Shown in pieces: positions 25,924 to 35,917 of a stretch of DNA of 64,000 nucleotides. Under the pieces are notes generated by a model. That model did not search any database. It worked only from the letters and a program-made list of their open reading frames with translations, and was not told the origin of the DNA. Every line of letters starts with the position of its first letter. Position 1 is the stretch's first letter. The stretch is taken from contig NZ_JAPDNQ010000002.1 in assembly GCF_025989145.1 (NCBI RefSeq), forward strand, positions 124,001 to 188,000. The letters run 5' to 3'. Made by a program: the position numbers and the translations under genes. Source of the DNA: Microbacterium sp. SSM24 (GTDB taxonomy: Bacteria; Actinomycetota; Actinomycetes; Actinomycetales; Microbacteriaceae).

Positions 25924-28389
25924 GTGACCAAGACGCTCGAACGCACCGGTTGCGACGAATGCGGCTCCCCGCAGCTCGCCCGCAACACGTGGTTCACCGG
26001 GAAGCTGCTCACGGAGCGAGACCTCACGGACGAGCAGCGCTACCTGCTCGGCAAGATCACGCGGCACAACCAGTACCTGCACGGCTACGGCATCGTGTGC
26101 GGGCTGGAGGTGGCGGAGCATCCGAATCCTGCGTGCCGTGAGGAGCTCGTCGTCGTCGGGCCGGGGCTCGCGATCGACTGCTGCGGGCACGAGATCCTGC
26201 TCACGCACGAGGAGGTCGTGCCGCTCGCCGATCTCGTCCGGGCGGCATGGGCGGCCGACCACGGCGACGATCCGCTGACCGGCCCGCACCGCGTGCAGCT
26301 CTGCATCGGCTACCGCGAGTGCCTCACGGAGGATGTCGAAGCGTTCCTCGAGCCGTGCGACGACATGGGCGCCCGGCCGAATCGCATCCTCGACTCGTAC
26401 GCGTTCGGCGTGCGGCTGGATGCCCCGCTGCCGGCACCCGTCCAGCCCGCCGTGCTCACGTGGCAGGCGACGGTGTCGCTCGCGGGCGCCGGGCGGTTCG
26501 CCGTGGATTCCGGCGGCGACCGTCTCTACGCGCTGGCCGGCTCGACGCTCATGACCTTCACCGCCTCGACCGGCGCAGTGGTGGGCGCGCTCACCCTTCC
26601 CGCCGCCGGCCTCGACGTTGCGGTGAGTCGCACGGGCGATCGCGTCTACGTCGCCGTGGCCGCGAAGAAGGCCGTCCTGGTCTTCGATCCGGCTGCACCC
26701 GCCGCGCCGATCACGACTCTCGAACTTCCCGCAGCCCCTTCGGGCGCGGTGCGGTTGGCGGCACCGGGCACGGGCGGCGTCGCGGCGCTCGACGTGGATG
26801 CCTCGACCCTCTTCTCCTGGCCGGCCGACGTCGACACCGGCACCGCTTCGGCGCCGGTCACCGCGCCCGTCGCCGCCGATGGCCGGGCGGTCGTGATCCT
26901 CGCGGACTCCACGGCGGCGGTCGTGACCTGCGCAGACGGCTCGGCCCACCTCGTGAAGTCCGGTGCCACCTCGGCCACGGTCGTCGCGCTGGGACCGGAC
27001 ATCGTCGGCCTCGGCATCGTCGCGGCCGCGGGCGAGCAGCGGATCCTCGGCGTCGCTTCCGACGCGACCGCCCAGCAGTACACGGTGGATGTGACGGCCG
27101 GCACGATCACGGCGACCGGCTCGGTCGGCGATGTCGTCGACACCCCGGTCGCCGTCGCCGAGAGCACCGACGGCGCGTGGGCCGCTGTGGCGGTGACGGA
27201 TGCCGCGGGCCAGGGCGCCGTCCGGGTGCTCGACGTCGCCGGGCTGAACTCGGCGGCGCGCACCGCCGGAGAGCCAGCGCCGGTCGGAGTGGGGGAGCTC
27301 ACGACCATCGCGATCGATCCGCCGCGCAGCCGCATCCTCGTCGGGTACGCGGGGACGACCGGCCAGCCCGAGACCGCGGGGATCGCGGTGCTCGACGCGG
27401 ACGTGCTCGCCTGCTCGCTGTCGCCGGGCGACTGTCCGACGTGCGGGGAGGACTGCATCGTCCTCACGACGATCGAGAACTGGTCTCCCGGCGACGAGTT
27501 CGCCTCGGCCGCGCTGACGACAGCGGGCCGCCGACACCTGCCGAGCATCAGCCAGCTCGCCGACACCGTGAGGTGCCTGCTCGCCCGCCCTGCCGGGGGT
27601 TCGGGAGAGGCCGGACCGGCCGGTCCGACCGGGCCTCCGGGGCCGGCCGGCCCGCAGGGTGAGCAGGGCGAGCAGGGCGAACCCGGGCTGAACGGCGAGC
27701 CGGGACCCGAGGGGGACCCGGGGCCCCAGGGGCAGCCGGGACCACAGGGGATCCCGGGCCAGCCGGGCACGCCGGGGCAGACGGGCCCCCAGGGCGAGAC
27801 CGGCCCGCAGGGTCCGCCGGGTGCGCCGGGCACCGATCTGCTCGCGGTGCGTCTGCCGAACATCGTCGCCCTCTCGTGGCCGCACCGCGGCGAGGTGCGC
27901 ACCCCGGCTCCGTCCCGGCGATTGCGGGACGTCGGCATCGTCGTCGTCTTCAGCGAGCCGATGGACGTCTCGACGCTCGACCGCATGTCGTGCGCCGTGT
28001 ACCTCCGGCAGGACGACGAGATCGACGGTCGCCAGGGGTACCGCTGGACCGGCCTCACCGTGTTCGTCGATCCCATCCGCGTCGACCTCGGGTGCGGCGA
28101 CATCGTCCGCGAGCTCCCCGATCCGCAGCCCGCCCCCAACGGGGACGCCAACGCCGTGCGGATGTGGGTCGACGGCGACCTGCCTGACGGCATCTACCGG
28201 GTCATCCTGGACGGCGACACGATCCTCAGCGTCCGCGAGGACCAGCGTCTCGACGGCAGCGTCGGTCAGCTGGCGCTGGACGGCAATCACCTCGGACCCG
28301 GGCTCACCAAGCGCTGTCCCACTGGAGACCTCATCGAGGGCGGGACGTTCGAGAGCTGGTTCATCCTCGGAAGGGAGCCGCAGCTATGA
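25924..28389 (+). CDS. fibre-like protein 1: adaptor domain, propeller, collagen-like stalk, Ig-like tip (821 aa)
   Basis: The N-terminal domain (about residues 15-150) has [52 protein letters not shown] and is shared with the next two proteins. Residues about 170-500 look like a beta-propeller of short YVTN-type repeats ([35 protein letters not shown]). Residues 561-638 are 26 perfect Gly-X-Y triplets, followed by an SbsA/Big_5-like domain ([18 protein letters not shown]). GTG start after AAGGAG. The layout of anchor, repeat head, triple-helical stalk and tip suggests a trimeric receptor-binding fibre. Confidence 0.75.
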   Translation: MTKTLERTGCDECGSPQLARNTWFTGKLLTERDLTDEQRYLLGKITRHNQYLHGYGIVCGLEVAEHPNPACREELVVVGPGLAIDCCGHEILLTHEEVVPLADLVRAAWAADHGDDPLTGPHRVQLCIGYRECLTEDVEAFLEPCDDMGARPNRILDSYAFGVRLDAPLPAPVQPAVLTWQATVSLAGAGRFAVDSGGDRLYALAGSTLMTFTASTGAVVGALTLPAAGLDVAVSRTGDRVYVAVAAKKAVLVFDPAAPAAPITTLELPAAPSGAVRLAAPGTGGVAALDVDASTLFSWPADVDTGTASAPVTAPVAADGRAVVILADSTAAVVTCADGSAHLVKSGATSATVVALGPDIVGLGIVAAAGEQRILGVASDATAQQYTVDVTAGTITATGSVGDVVDTPVAVAESTDGAWAAVAVTDAAGQGAVRVLDVAGLNSAARTAGEPAPVGVGELTTIAIDPPRSRILVGYAGTTGQPETAGIAVLDADVLACSLSPGDCPTCGEDCIVLTTIENWSPGDEFASAALTTAGRRHLPSISQLADTVRCLLARPAGGSGEAGPAGPTGPPGPAGPQGEQGEQGEPGLNGEPGPEGDPGPQGQPGPQGIPGQPGTPGQTGPQGETGPQGPPGAPGTDLLAVRLPNIVALSWPHRGEVRTPAPSRRLRDVGIVVVFSEPMDVSTLDRMSCAVYLRQDDEIDGRQGYRWTGLTVFVDPIRVDLGCGDIVRELPDPQPAPNGDANAVRMWVDGDLPDGIYRVILDGDTILSVREDQRLDGSVGQLALDGNHLGPGLTKRCPTGDLIEGGTFESWFILGREPQL
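27604..27837 (+). repeat. collagen-like Gly-X-Y coding repeat (26 triplets)
   Basis: Encodes 26 uninterrupted Gly-X-Y triplets (for example [12 protein letters not shown]) within fibre-like protein 1. Pro and Gln/Glu dominate X and Y. Such repeats form trimeric stalks in phage and bacterial fibres and are prone to length variation by slippage. Confidence 0.95.
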
Positions 28390-30257
28390 GTACCGTCTAC
28401 TCGGCGCACATGCGCCGCATGTCGGGCGCCTCCGCCGAGAGATCCCACGGATGCGATTGCACCTGCCCCGTCTGCCAGGGGCTGCACACCTTCGTGCGTC
28501 CCCGGTTCTTCGCCGGCCAGCTGCTCACCGAGACCGAGCTCACCGGCCTGACCACGTACTTCATGGAGAAGCAGCGGCTCCACAACCGCTACCTCCACGG
28601 GTACGGGGTCGTCGTCGGTCTGCAGGTCGAGTGCGACGGCTGCGGTCCGGGTGTGATCGTGCGCCCGGGCTACGCCATCGACCCCTGCGGCGCGGACATC
28701 GTGCTCCCGGACACGGTGAGCGTCGACGTCGGCAAGCTCATCGCGAGCTGCTCGCGACGGGTCGAGGTCGACGACTGCGACCCGCCGCGGTACCCGCGGG
28801 CCGACGGCTGCGACGACCGCGAGCAGACGTGGTGCCTGTGGGTGCGCTACAAGGAGCAGCAGGCACGTCCTCTCACTCCGCTCGGCGGCGGCGCCGCGCC
28901 GTCGGGATGCGGCTGCGGCGCATCCCGGAGCCCCGGTGGCTGCGGATGCGGCAAGAGCGGCGGGGGAACGGCGAGCTCATCCACAGGGTCGGGCACCGCG
29001 TTCGGAGCGGGACGCAGCACGGCGGCGACGTCGAAGGGCGGATGCGGGTGCGGTGGCGGCGCCGGCGGCACCTCGTCGCGCGCCACGACGTGCGGCTGCC
29101 AGCAGGCGCCCTCGCGCGGTTCGCGTGACGCGGCGTGCGAACCGAGCCGCGTGTACGAGTACCTCGAGTTCGGCGTCTCGCCCAAGGACGAGGACTGCGG
29201 GACCCTCGAGAGCGCGATCGGCGGGACCTTCCCCGCCAAGGTCCTGGAGTGCATCAGACACCTCCAGCCCGTGCTCACCAAGGGCCTCTCCAAGCCCATG
29301 CAGTCCAGCGCGCTCTCGGTCGCCATGGGCGGGCAGGTCGGTCTCAGTCAGGGCGTGGCACGCGATGCCGTCTGTCAGCTCTACGCCAACGTGCTCGAGC
29401 TGTACCAGAACGACCCCATGCGCACGCAGTGCGTGCTCCCCGAGGAGCTCTCGTCGATCGATTGCTCGCCGCAGGGTCCGAACGAGACCGACAGCCAGTT
29501 CCTCGCCCGGCTCTCGCTCGCCCTGCAGCAGCTCATCGTGCTCGTCGTGCTGTACCTCCGCGACTGCGTCTGCTATTCGGCGCTGCCCCCGGTGCCCGGA
29601 GCGGCGTGCGATGACCGCATCGTTCTCGCGTGCCTCACGGTCAAAGACGGCGTCGTCACGAAGATCTGCAATCTGGCCTGCCGCCGGTATGCGGGATCGT
29701 TCGTCAATCGCGAGTACTGGCTGCCGATCGGACCGGTCCTCAGCATCCTCGCGGCGAAGCTCTGCTGCTTCCCGCTGGGGCTCGGGCGTCAGGTGCGCGT
29801 GCCCGACGAACGGCGGCCCGACAACCTCCGGCGCGGATTCCCGTTCGGCGCGAAGACGTCCTCCTCGGGCTGGCGGTACGACAACATCCTGTCCGCGATC
29901 CGTTCGGACGACTTCTCGCTCCCCAAGCTGTGGCGCGACCGGGCGCGGACGATGGCGACGAAGGTGCGGGTCGGCACAGTGCTGGCAGGGGTGGAGCGCT
30001 CGCTCGAGCGGACGAAGGGCAGCATCCGGCTCGCTTCGTACCTGCACGCCGACGTCGCGACCGCGGCGGCCGCCCTCGAGAAGAAGGGCGTCCAGGTCGA
30101 GGTCGTCGAGGTCGCCGAACGCGGCGAGGGACTCGCCTTCGACGCCGTCCCGAGGGTGCGCAAGGGCGGCGCGGCGACCCTGTACTCGTACGGCGGACGC
30201 GTCGTCGGGGTTCGCGGCAGCGAGGGAGTCGACCTCGGACGGAGGGCCGAGCGATGA
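28386..30257 (+). CDS. fibre-like protein 2 with Gly/Cys-rich linker (623 aa)
   Basis: The adaptor domain (residues about 35-125) matches protein 1: [55 protein letters not shown]. Residues about 165-245 are low-complexity and rich in Gly, Ser and Cys with CGCG clusters ([29 protein letters not shown]). The C-terminal 370 residues are a Cys-containing, largely helical globular region ([20 protein letters not shown]) of no recognised family. The ending [18 protein letters not shown] is a small alpha/beta unit. It overlaps neighbours on both sides by four bases. Probably a baseplate-attached appendage; function of the Cys-rich segment is unknown. Confidence 0.65.
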   Translation: MSTVYSAHMRRMSGASAERSHGCDCTCPVCQGLHTFVRPRFFAGQLLTETELTGLTTYFMEKQRLHNRYLHGYGVVVGLQVECDGCGPGVIVRPGYAIDPCGADIVLPDTVSVDVGKLIASCSRRVEVDDCDPPRYPRADGCDDREQTWCLWVRYKEQQARPLTPLGGGAAPSGCGCGASRSPGGCGCGKSGGGTASSSTGSGTAFGAGRSTAATSKGGCGCGGGAGGTSSRATTCGCQQAPSRGSRDAACEPSRVYEYLEFGVSPKDEDCGTLESAIGGTFPAKVLECIRHLQPVLTKGLSKPMQSSALSVAMGGQVGLSQGVARDAVCQLYANVLELYQNDPMRTQCVLPEELSSIDCSPQGPNETDSQFLARLSLALQQLIVLVVLYLRDCVCYSALPPVPGAACDDRIVLACLTVKDGVVTKICNLACRRYAGSFVNREYWLPIGPVLSILAAKLCCFPLGLGRQVRVPDERRPDNLRRGFPFGAKTSSSGWRYDNILSAIRSDDFSLPKLWRDRARTMATKVRVGTVLAGVERSLERTKGSIRLASYLHADVATAAAALEKKGVQVEVVEVAERGEGLAFDAVPRVRKGGAATLYSYGGRVVGVRGSEGVDLGRRAER

Positions 30258-32287
30258 CCGAGATTGCCCGCCCGGTCTACCGCGAGGGCCAGTTCCTCAC
30301 GGCGGCCGACTTCGTCGCAGAGCAGGCCTACCATCGGCGCTCGCTCGCAAGGCACGAGGTGGGGGAGCATACGTGGGGGCTCATCGTGGGGCTCGAGCTC
30401 GTCGAGGTGGCGGACCCCGGCGGTTCCGGATTCGTCGACGTCTTCCTCACCCCCGGTTTCGCCGTCGACGGATACGGGCGTCAGATCGTCTCGTTCGAGC
30501 GGATCGCGGTGGACACGAACCTCTTCAACGCCTTCCTCGACAACTCGCACCGCAGCGTATGGATCCAGTTCGCGCAGACCAGCGCCGCACCGACGCCGGA
30601 GGGCTGGACCGACGACTGCGCCGACGGCGAGCCGACGCGTGCGATCGAGACGTTCCGGCTCGTGGTCGATCCCGTCGATCCCGACACCGACGTGCTCGTC
30701 GCCGGTGAGGTCGCGATCCCGGAGCCCTCGCCGGGATCGAGCATCCCCGCCGACACCTCCGTCCCGTTCCAGGAACTCCCGGAGGAGCCGCCGATCGCAC
30801 GGTGGCTCGTGCGGCTCGGTTCGCTCCTGTGGGACGGCGCCGCCCGCCGCTTCCGGCCGGCCGGCGGACGGCTCACCGAAGGACGCAGATTCGCCGGCGT
30901 CGTCGCGGCGGACGTGCTCGCCCCGGCGGGAACGCTCCGCGTCGCCCGGCGCACGGCCCCGGCCGACACGGACGCGGCCGACTTCGCGATCGTCGAGGGA
31001 CGCGTGCGCGCGCAGGGCAGGATCAACGCCGAGCGCGAGCTCTGGATGGAGGGCGATGCGATCCGGTTCACGTACGACGCCGGCGGCTCGGTCACGGATC
31101 CGCCGCTGACGCTCGTGCGCGACCGCGGTCCCGCAGGCGGCGAGCATCGCCTGCGCCTGACCCTCGGCGACGCGCCGGCCGCCGACGTCTCGCTCTCGGT
31201 CGGCACGACTGCGGACACGGCCGACCCCGATCCGGTCGCGGAGGTGATCGCGGATGGGCGCGTGCGCGTACCGCGGGGACCGCTCGACATGGGCACGACC
31301 CATCGTCAGGAGATCGAGCTGAACACGCCCGACTACGGCTTCGGCACGCAGGACGGCGTGCTGTATCAGCGCAGTCCGAACATGTTCGCGTGGTACACGG
31401 GCGGATCGCACCAGGACAAGCCGCTCGATCCTGGCAAGAACTCGGCGGGCGTGCAGCTCGTGCCGCGTCTCGTGCTGGACGCCGAGGGCTCGCTGGATTT
31501 CGGCGCCGTCACCCACCAGATGCTCAAGCTGTGGAGCGCGACCGGGACGACCGTGTACGGGATCGGGGTCCAGCCGTGGACGCTCTACTTCCGGACGGAC
31601 GCCGACTTCGCGTGGTTCCGCGACGGCACGCATGCCGACGTCCGCGGGGGCGCCGGTGCCGGTGGCACGCTCGCGATGAAGCTCGGCGAGGACTCGACCC
31701 TCGAGGTGTTCGGCGCCGAGAAGGTGTCGACCAACCTCACCGTCGGCGCGGGCGGCAACGGCTGGGTGAAGTCACGCCACGTCAACGGCAAGTCCGCGTT
31801 CAGCGACGCCGACGATCATCTGTTCCTCAACTGGTCGACGGGCAACGACGTCTTCGTCGGAGGCGGGGGCGCGGCATCCGATCTCGAGGTCAGCGGCGGT
31901 ATGCGCGTGCGCGGCCCGGGTCAGGCGGCCGTGGAGTCGGTGATCAAGGTCATCAAGAACGACCTCCAGGTGTCCAACGGGTTCACCGGAGCGGCCGGGA
32001 CTCCCGGCACCTGGTCGTGGAACTGGGGCTCGGCGCTCGACGAGTGCTTCACGGTCTTCGTGGTGATCAACGCGTTCGCCGTGGTCACCGGCAGCGACCT
32101 GTTCAGCACGAACCCGTCGCGATCGCCCTCGACCGACGTGATCCCGCAGACGATGTGGGCTCGAGTCGACGCGTTCAGCAATTCCGGGGCGAACGGCCGG
32201 GCGTTCCTGTCGCAGTCCGACGCGGGCTCCGAGGGGAACAACGCGGTCGGCATCACCGTGATCGCGATCGGAAGGAAGACGACATGA
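30254..32287 (+). CDS. fibre-like protein 3 with beta-rich repeat tip (677 aa)
   Basis: The adaptor domain starts near residue 5 (PVYREGQFLTAADFVAEQAY, TWGLIVGLELVEV, VFLTPGFAVDGYGRQIV). A beta-rich region at about 370-540 contains an internal duplication, YGFGTQDGVLYQRS with FAWYTGGSHQD against YGIGVQPWTLYFRT with FAWFRDGTHAD, each followed by a GSLDFGA/STLEVFGA strand. The C-terminus (VFVVINAFAVVTGSDLF, AVGITVIAIGRK) is compact. Aromatic Gly-rich repeats of this kind are common in tail-fibre and carbohydrate-binding tips. Overlap with neighbours is four bases each side. Likely the host-recognition fibre. Confidence 0.7.
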   Translation: MTEIARPVYREGQFLTAADFVAEQAYHRRSLARHEVGEHTWGLIVGLELVEVADPGGSGFVDVFLTPGFAVDGYGRQIVSFERIAVDTNLFNAFLDNSHRSVWIQFAQTSAAPTPEGWTDDCADGEPTRAIETFRLVVDPVDPDTDVLVAGEVAIPEPSPGSSIPADTSVPFQELPEEPPIARWLVRLGSLLWDGAARRFRPAGGRLTEGRRFAGVVAADVLAPAGTLRVARRTAPADTDAADFAIVEGRVRAQGRINAERELWMEGDAIRFTYDAGGSVTDPPLTLVRDRGPAGGEHRLRLTLGDAPAADVSLSVGTTADTADPDPVAEVIADGRVRVPRGPLDMGTTHRQEIELNTPDYGFGTQDGVLYQRSPNMFAWYTGGSHQDKPLDPGKNSAGVQLVPRLVLDAEGSLDFGAVTHQMLKLWSATGTTVYGIGVQPWTLYFRTDADFAWFRDGTHADVRGGAGAGGTLAMKLGEDSTLEVFGAEKVSTNLTVGAGGNGWVKSRHVNGKSAFSDADDHLFLNWSTGNDVFVGGGGAASDLEVSGGMRVRGPGQAAVESVIKVIKNDLQVSNGFTGAAGTPGTWSWNWGSALDECFTVFVVINAFAVVTGSDLFSTNPSRSPSTDVIPQTMWARVDAFSNSGANGRAFLSQSDAGSEGNNAVGITVIAIGRKTT

Positions 32288-32487
32288 CGACGGACCAGGA
32301 CTCCAGGACCGACCTCGAGCTCGCGGCCGAGACGAGGCTCGTGCTCCTGCGGCGTCAGCTCGCGGAGGGCGAGGCCGCGCTCGCAGAGCACGACGGGCAG
32401 CGCGAGCAGCTCGTGGCGAACCTGCTGCGGCTGTCGGGGGCGATCCAGGTCCTCACGGAGCTGCTGGCGCCCGCGTCCGAGGAGTAG
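32284..32487 (+). CDS. small coiled-coil protein between fibre and Afp14-like genes (67 aa)
   Basis: After a short acidic N-terminus the whole chain is one heptad-like helix (RLVLLRRQLAEGEAALAEHD, then QVLTELLAPASEE). Overlaps the fibre gene by ATGA and ends two bases before the next start. It is too small for an enzyme; a fibre chaperone or assembly factor is the obvious guess. No family recognised. Confidence 0.6.
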   Translation: MTTDQDSRTDLELAAETRLVLLRRQLAEGEAALAEHDGQREQLVANLLRLSGAIQVLTELLAPASEE

Positions 32488-32489
32488 GC

Positions 32490-33986
32490 ATGGCTCGGGC
32501 GACGCTGGGACGTCTCGGACTGCGCGGCTTCGTCCCGCGCAGCTTGGGCGCTCGACCGGCCGTCGCCCTCGAGCGGGCCTTCGCCCGGCCGTTCGCGGAT
32601 GTCGTCGACGACGCGTTCGAGCCGCTCGCCGCGGTCGACCCCGGCGCGCTCTGGGTGCTGCGCCGGGTGGACGTGCGGATCGCCGTTCCCGCGAGCGAGC
32701 CCGATCCTCTCGTGCAATCCCGTCGAGTGGCGGCGGGTATCGCACTCGCGGTCGCGAAGGCGGTCGCAGGCGGCCCCTCCTCCGATGCGGTGCGATTCGC
32801 CTCGCGCGCGGCATACGTGGCCGCCTATGTCCGCGCACGCCTCGCGGGACACGGGGGATCATGGGTCTTCGAGCGGTTCGCCGACCTGAGTCCCCTGACG
32901 CCGCTCGACGCGCTTCCCGCCGCGGCCCGCATCGCCGAGATCGAGCTGATCGAGGTCATCGCCGAGCTCGCGACGGTCGAGGGCTGGACCAGGATGCTGG
33001 CGGCCGCGGCACCGGGGGAGCTGGACCGTCTCGCGGTCGCGATCGAACGACGGCTCACCGGCGTCACCGCACCCGCGGAGTCGCTCGCCGCGGTGTCGGC
33101 GGCGCGGGCGCTGCGGCTCGCGCACGCGGCCGGCCGCCCTTCGGTTCGGATCGCCTCCGGCGCGCGGGCGCGGCTCGATCTCATCGGCGACCTGGCGGCC
33201 TCCCGTCCCGTCGACGCCGGCCTGGTCGCCGCGATCTGGCGGCTCGAGCCCGCGATGCCGTCGGCGGAGGCGGGCACCGTCGCGGAACGGGCGGCGGCCC
33301 GGGCGGTCGAGGAGCGAGCCACCGTGGTCGATGGGGCGGGCGTCGAGGGCCCGGTCGCGTCGCGCACGCCGGCCGATGACACCGGTCCCGCGGTCTTCGC
33401 TGCGGCGGGAGCCCCGGCCTTCCTCCTCCTCCCGGACCTCGCTGAGCTCCTTGCCGACGAGCCCGAGCTGATGGCGAGGACAGCGGCCGCCGCTGCGGTC
33501 CGCGCGGCCGTTCTCGGAGGCGTCCTGGGCGATCGCGTGGATGCCGCCGACCTCGCGCTCGGCGTCGCGGCGGGCGTCGCGCACGTCCCGGAGCCCGACG
33601 ACTGGGATGCACTGCTCGCCGGGCCGGTCACAGCGTGTGCCGAGCGGATCGCCCGGGATTCGCACCTCGGATGGCAGCATCCGCTCGACGCCGAATGGGT
33701 TTCGCCGGCGACGGCGCGCGCGGCGCCGATCGGCATGCTGAGCATCGCGCTGCTGCGCCAGTTCCTGCGGCATCTCACCGGTTTCGCGGAAGCCCGTGCC
33801 TCGCATGTGGTTCCGCAGGTCCTGCCGCTCGGCGGTGTCGTGCGCCTCGACGACGGCCTCGTCGAGGCGATCCTCCCGAGCGGCCCGCTCCACGTGCTGC
33901 TCCTGCTCGCCGGCCTCGACGCCTTCGCGTTCCACGTGCCGTGGATCGACGCGCGGATCGTCGTGGGGCATGAGGTGACCGGGTGA
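32490..33986 (+). CDS. Afp14-like / CIS tape-measure-associated protein (498 aa)
   Basis: Helical, very Ala-rich and Val-rich. It lies immediately before the AAA ATPase, where eCIS loci carry the CIS_TMP/Afp14 family. The late segment APAFLLLPDLAELLADEPEL, followed by RAAVLGGVLGDRVDAADLAL, follows the pattern of that family's C-terminal domain (a hydrophobic LLxPxLxxLL motif, then a long helix). At 498 residues it is short for a length-determining ruler, so it may be a tape-measure chaperone, with the ruler being the 2291-residue protein downstream. The assignment is positional plus weak pattern. Confidence 0.5.
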   Translation: MARATLGRLGLRGFVPRSLGARPAVALERAFARPFADVVDDAFEPLAAVDPGALWVLRRVDVRIAVPASEPDPLVQSRRVAAGIALAVAKAVAGGPSSDAVRFASRAAYVAAYVRARLAGHGGSWVFERFADLSPLTPLDALPAAARIAEIELIEVIAELATVEGWTRMLAAAAPGELDRLAVAIERRLTGVTAPAESLAAVSAARALRLAHAAGRPSVRIASGARARLDLIGDLAASRPVDAGLVAAIWRLEPAMPSAEAGTVAERAAARAVEERATVVDGAGVEGPVASRTPADDTGPAVFAAAGAPAFLLLPDLAELLADEPELMARTAAAAAVRAAVLGGVLGDRVDAADLALGVAAGVAHVPEPDDWDALLAGPVTACAERIARDSHLGWQHPLDAEWVSPATARAAPIGMLSIALLRQFLRHLTGFAEARASHVVPQVLPLGGVVRLDDGLVEAILPSGPLHVLLLLAGLDAFAFHVPWIDARIVVGHEVTG

Positions 33987-35917
33987 ACGCGATCACGGTG
34001 TGGGCCGCCGAACTGCTCGCGGCGGCATGGCAGCGCCAGGAGCACGAGGGGCGCTATCGCGGGTCGGACGACTTCCGCGCTCTGCACATCGACCCGGCCG
34101 ACGCGGCCGCGAGCTGGCGCGCGGCGATGGCGGACGACGCACCCTGGCCCCCTCACCTCGGGGACTCCTTCGCACGGCTGGAGGTGCCGGACGGACTCGG
34201 ACTCGCTCCCGCGGAGCGCCTCGTCGCCGCTCTGGCGTGCGCCGTCGAGAGCGAGCCGCGCCTGCGTCCCCTCGTCGCCAGTCTCACGGACGACCCCCTC
34301 CTGCGACAGCCCACGGTCGCGCTCGCACTGGAGCTGGCGGGCGCCGTCGGCGCGGGCGCGCACGACGTCCACGCCGCCCTGGCCGCAGGAAGCAGGCTTC
34401 TGGTGCTCGGTCTCGTGCGCGTCGAACCCATCGCCGGGCGCCCATCGCCCCTCGACGGACAGATCGTCGCCGACGAGTGGCTCGTCCGGGCGCTGGACGG
34501 GCTCTCGCCGGATGCACCGTCCGGCACCTATCGCGTCGTCCGCGCGCCGGCGACTCCCGATGATGCGACTCCGCACCTCGATCGTCCCGTGCTCCTCACC
34601 GGCGCGGACCACGTGCGTCACGCCGAGTCGTGGCGACGCCCCTGCATCGTCGGGCCGGCACGGAACGAGCGGGACCTCGCAATGCTCCTGCGGGCCGGAC
34701 GACTCCGGCACGACGCGGTCGTCGTCGCGGTGGATGCCGCGCCCGAACCATGGCTGGTGGCGGGACTGGATGCCGCGGCCGCGCTCGGGTGGGCGGTGGG
34801 GCTCTCCCTTCCGGCCGGCATCACGTGGGTCGCGCCCGCGCGCTGGCGGCACCTCGAGGTCCGGGCGCCCGGCGTCGACGACCGCGCCGCGCGCTGGCGC
34901 ATCAGTCTCGGCGACCGGGGTGTCGTGGTCGAGGATCGCGACGTCGCCGTCGTCGCGCATGAGTACCGGCTCGGGCTCGATGCGATCGACGAGGCCGCCG
35001 AACGCGTCGCGGTCCAGATCGGGGAGGGCGCCGCGGGTCTCGGCGCGCTCCGCGTGGCCGCCCGGCGCACGTCATGGCGGGACCTGTCGAGCTGCGCGCG
35101 CCCGGGGCCGGTCGGGAACACGTGGGACGACCTCGTCGTCACCGACGATGTCCGCGGACAGCTCGTCGACGCGGCGGCCGCGATCGGTCAGCGGGGCCGG
35201 GTGCTCGACGAGTGGGGCTTCGGGTCGCGACCCGGCTCTCGCGGCTACCACATCCTGTTCGCGGGGCCGTCCGGAACCGGCAAGACGATGTCCGCAGGCG
35301 TCGTCGCCGAGGCGGCCGGACTGGAGTTGTGGGTCGTCGATCTCGCGCGGGTCGTCGACAAGTACCTCGGCGAGACCGAGAAGGCGATCGACAGAGTGCT
35401 GCGGGCCGCGGAGTCCTCGGGCGCGATGCTGCTGTTCGACGAGGCGGACGCGCTGTTCGGGCGTCGCGGGGACGTGCGGGAGGCGAAGGACCGCTGGGCC
35501 AACGTCGAGGTCGCGTTCCTCCTTCAGCGCATCGAGGAGCACGACGGCGTCACGGTGCTGACGACCAACGTCAGCCACCATCTCGACGAGGCGTTCGCGC
35601 GCCGCATGAGCCAGCGCGTCGAGTTCACCGTGCCGGACGCGCGGCTGCGGCTCACGCTCTGGCACCGTTCGATCCCCGGTGCGGCGCCGCTCGCCGACGA
35701 CTCCGACCTCGACCGCGTCGCGGAGCACTTCGAGCTCGCCGGCGGGGCGATCCGCACGGCGGCGCTCAACGCGGCCTACGCGGCTGCGGCCGACGAGGGT
35801 CCGATCCGGCTGCCGCACCTCGTGCGCGCGAGCGTCCGCGAGCTCAGCAAGGCGGGGAGGACGCCGACGCGCTCCGATCTCGGCGACCTCGGCGTTCATC
35901 TGCAGGAGGCCCGATGA
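33983..35917 (+). CDS. AAA+ ATPase of the injection system (Afp15-like, 644 aa)
   Basis: C-terminal AAA+ module at residues about 415-600: Walker A GPSGTGKT (428-435, K434), Walker B LLFDEADALFG (D486-E487), sensor 1 LTTNVSHHLDEAFARR with the arginine finger region. The N-terminal 370 residues are the extra alpha/beta domain found in Afp15-type proteins. In Afp the ATPase is needed for particle maturation and may remodel cargo or cap proteins. GTG start overlapping the previous stop by four bases; the giant cargo gene overlaps its end by four. Confidence 0.93.
   Translation: MNAITVWAAELLAAAWQRQEHEGRYRGSDDFRALHIDPADAAASWRAAMADDAPWPPHLGDSFARLEVPDGLGLAPAERLVAALACAVESEPRLRPLVASLTDDPLLRQPTVALALELAGAVGAGAHDVHAALAAGSRLLVLGLVRVEPIAGRPSPLDGQIVADEWLVRALDGLSPDAPSGTYRVVRAPATPDDATPHLDRPVLLTGADHVRHAESWRRPCIVGPARNERDLAMLLRAGRLRHDAVVVAVDAAPEPWLVAGLDAAAALGWAVGLSLPAGITWVAPARWRHLEVRAPGVDDRAARWRISLGDRGVVVEDRDVAVVAHEYRLGLDAIDEAAERVAVQIGEGAAGLGALRVAARRTSWRDLSSCARPGPVGNTWDDLVVTDDVRGQLVDAAAAIGQRGRVLDEWGFGSRPGSRGYHILFAGPSGTGKTMSAGVVAEAAGLELWVVDLARVVDKYLGETEKAIDRVLRAAESSGAMLLFDEADALFGRRGDVREAKDRWANVEVAFLLQRIEEHDGVTVLTTNVSHHLDEAFARRMSQRVEFTVPDARLRLTLWHRSIPGAAPLADDSDLDRVAEHFELAGGAIRTAALNAAYAAAADEGPIRLPHLVRASVRELSKAGRTPTRSDLGDLGVHLQEAR

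Noticed and set aside
24346..28290. A 1314-codon minus-strand frame opposite the fibre and tail I-like genes.
   Set aside because: Same antisense artefact; no start context, no family pattern, and it would span three well-supported plus-strand genes.
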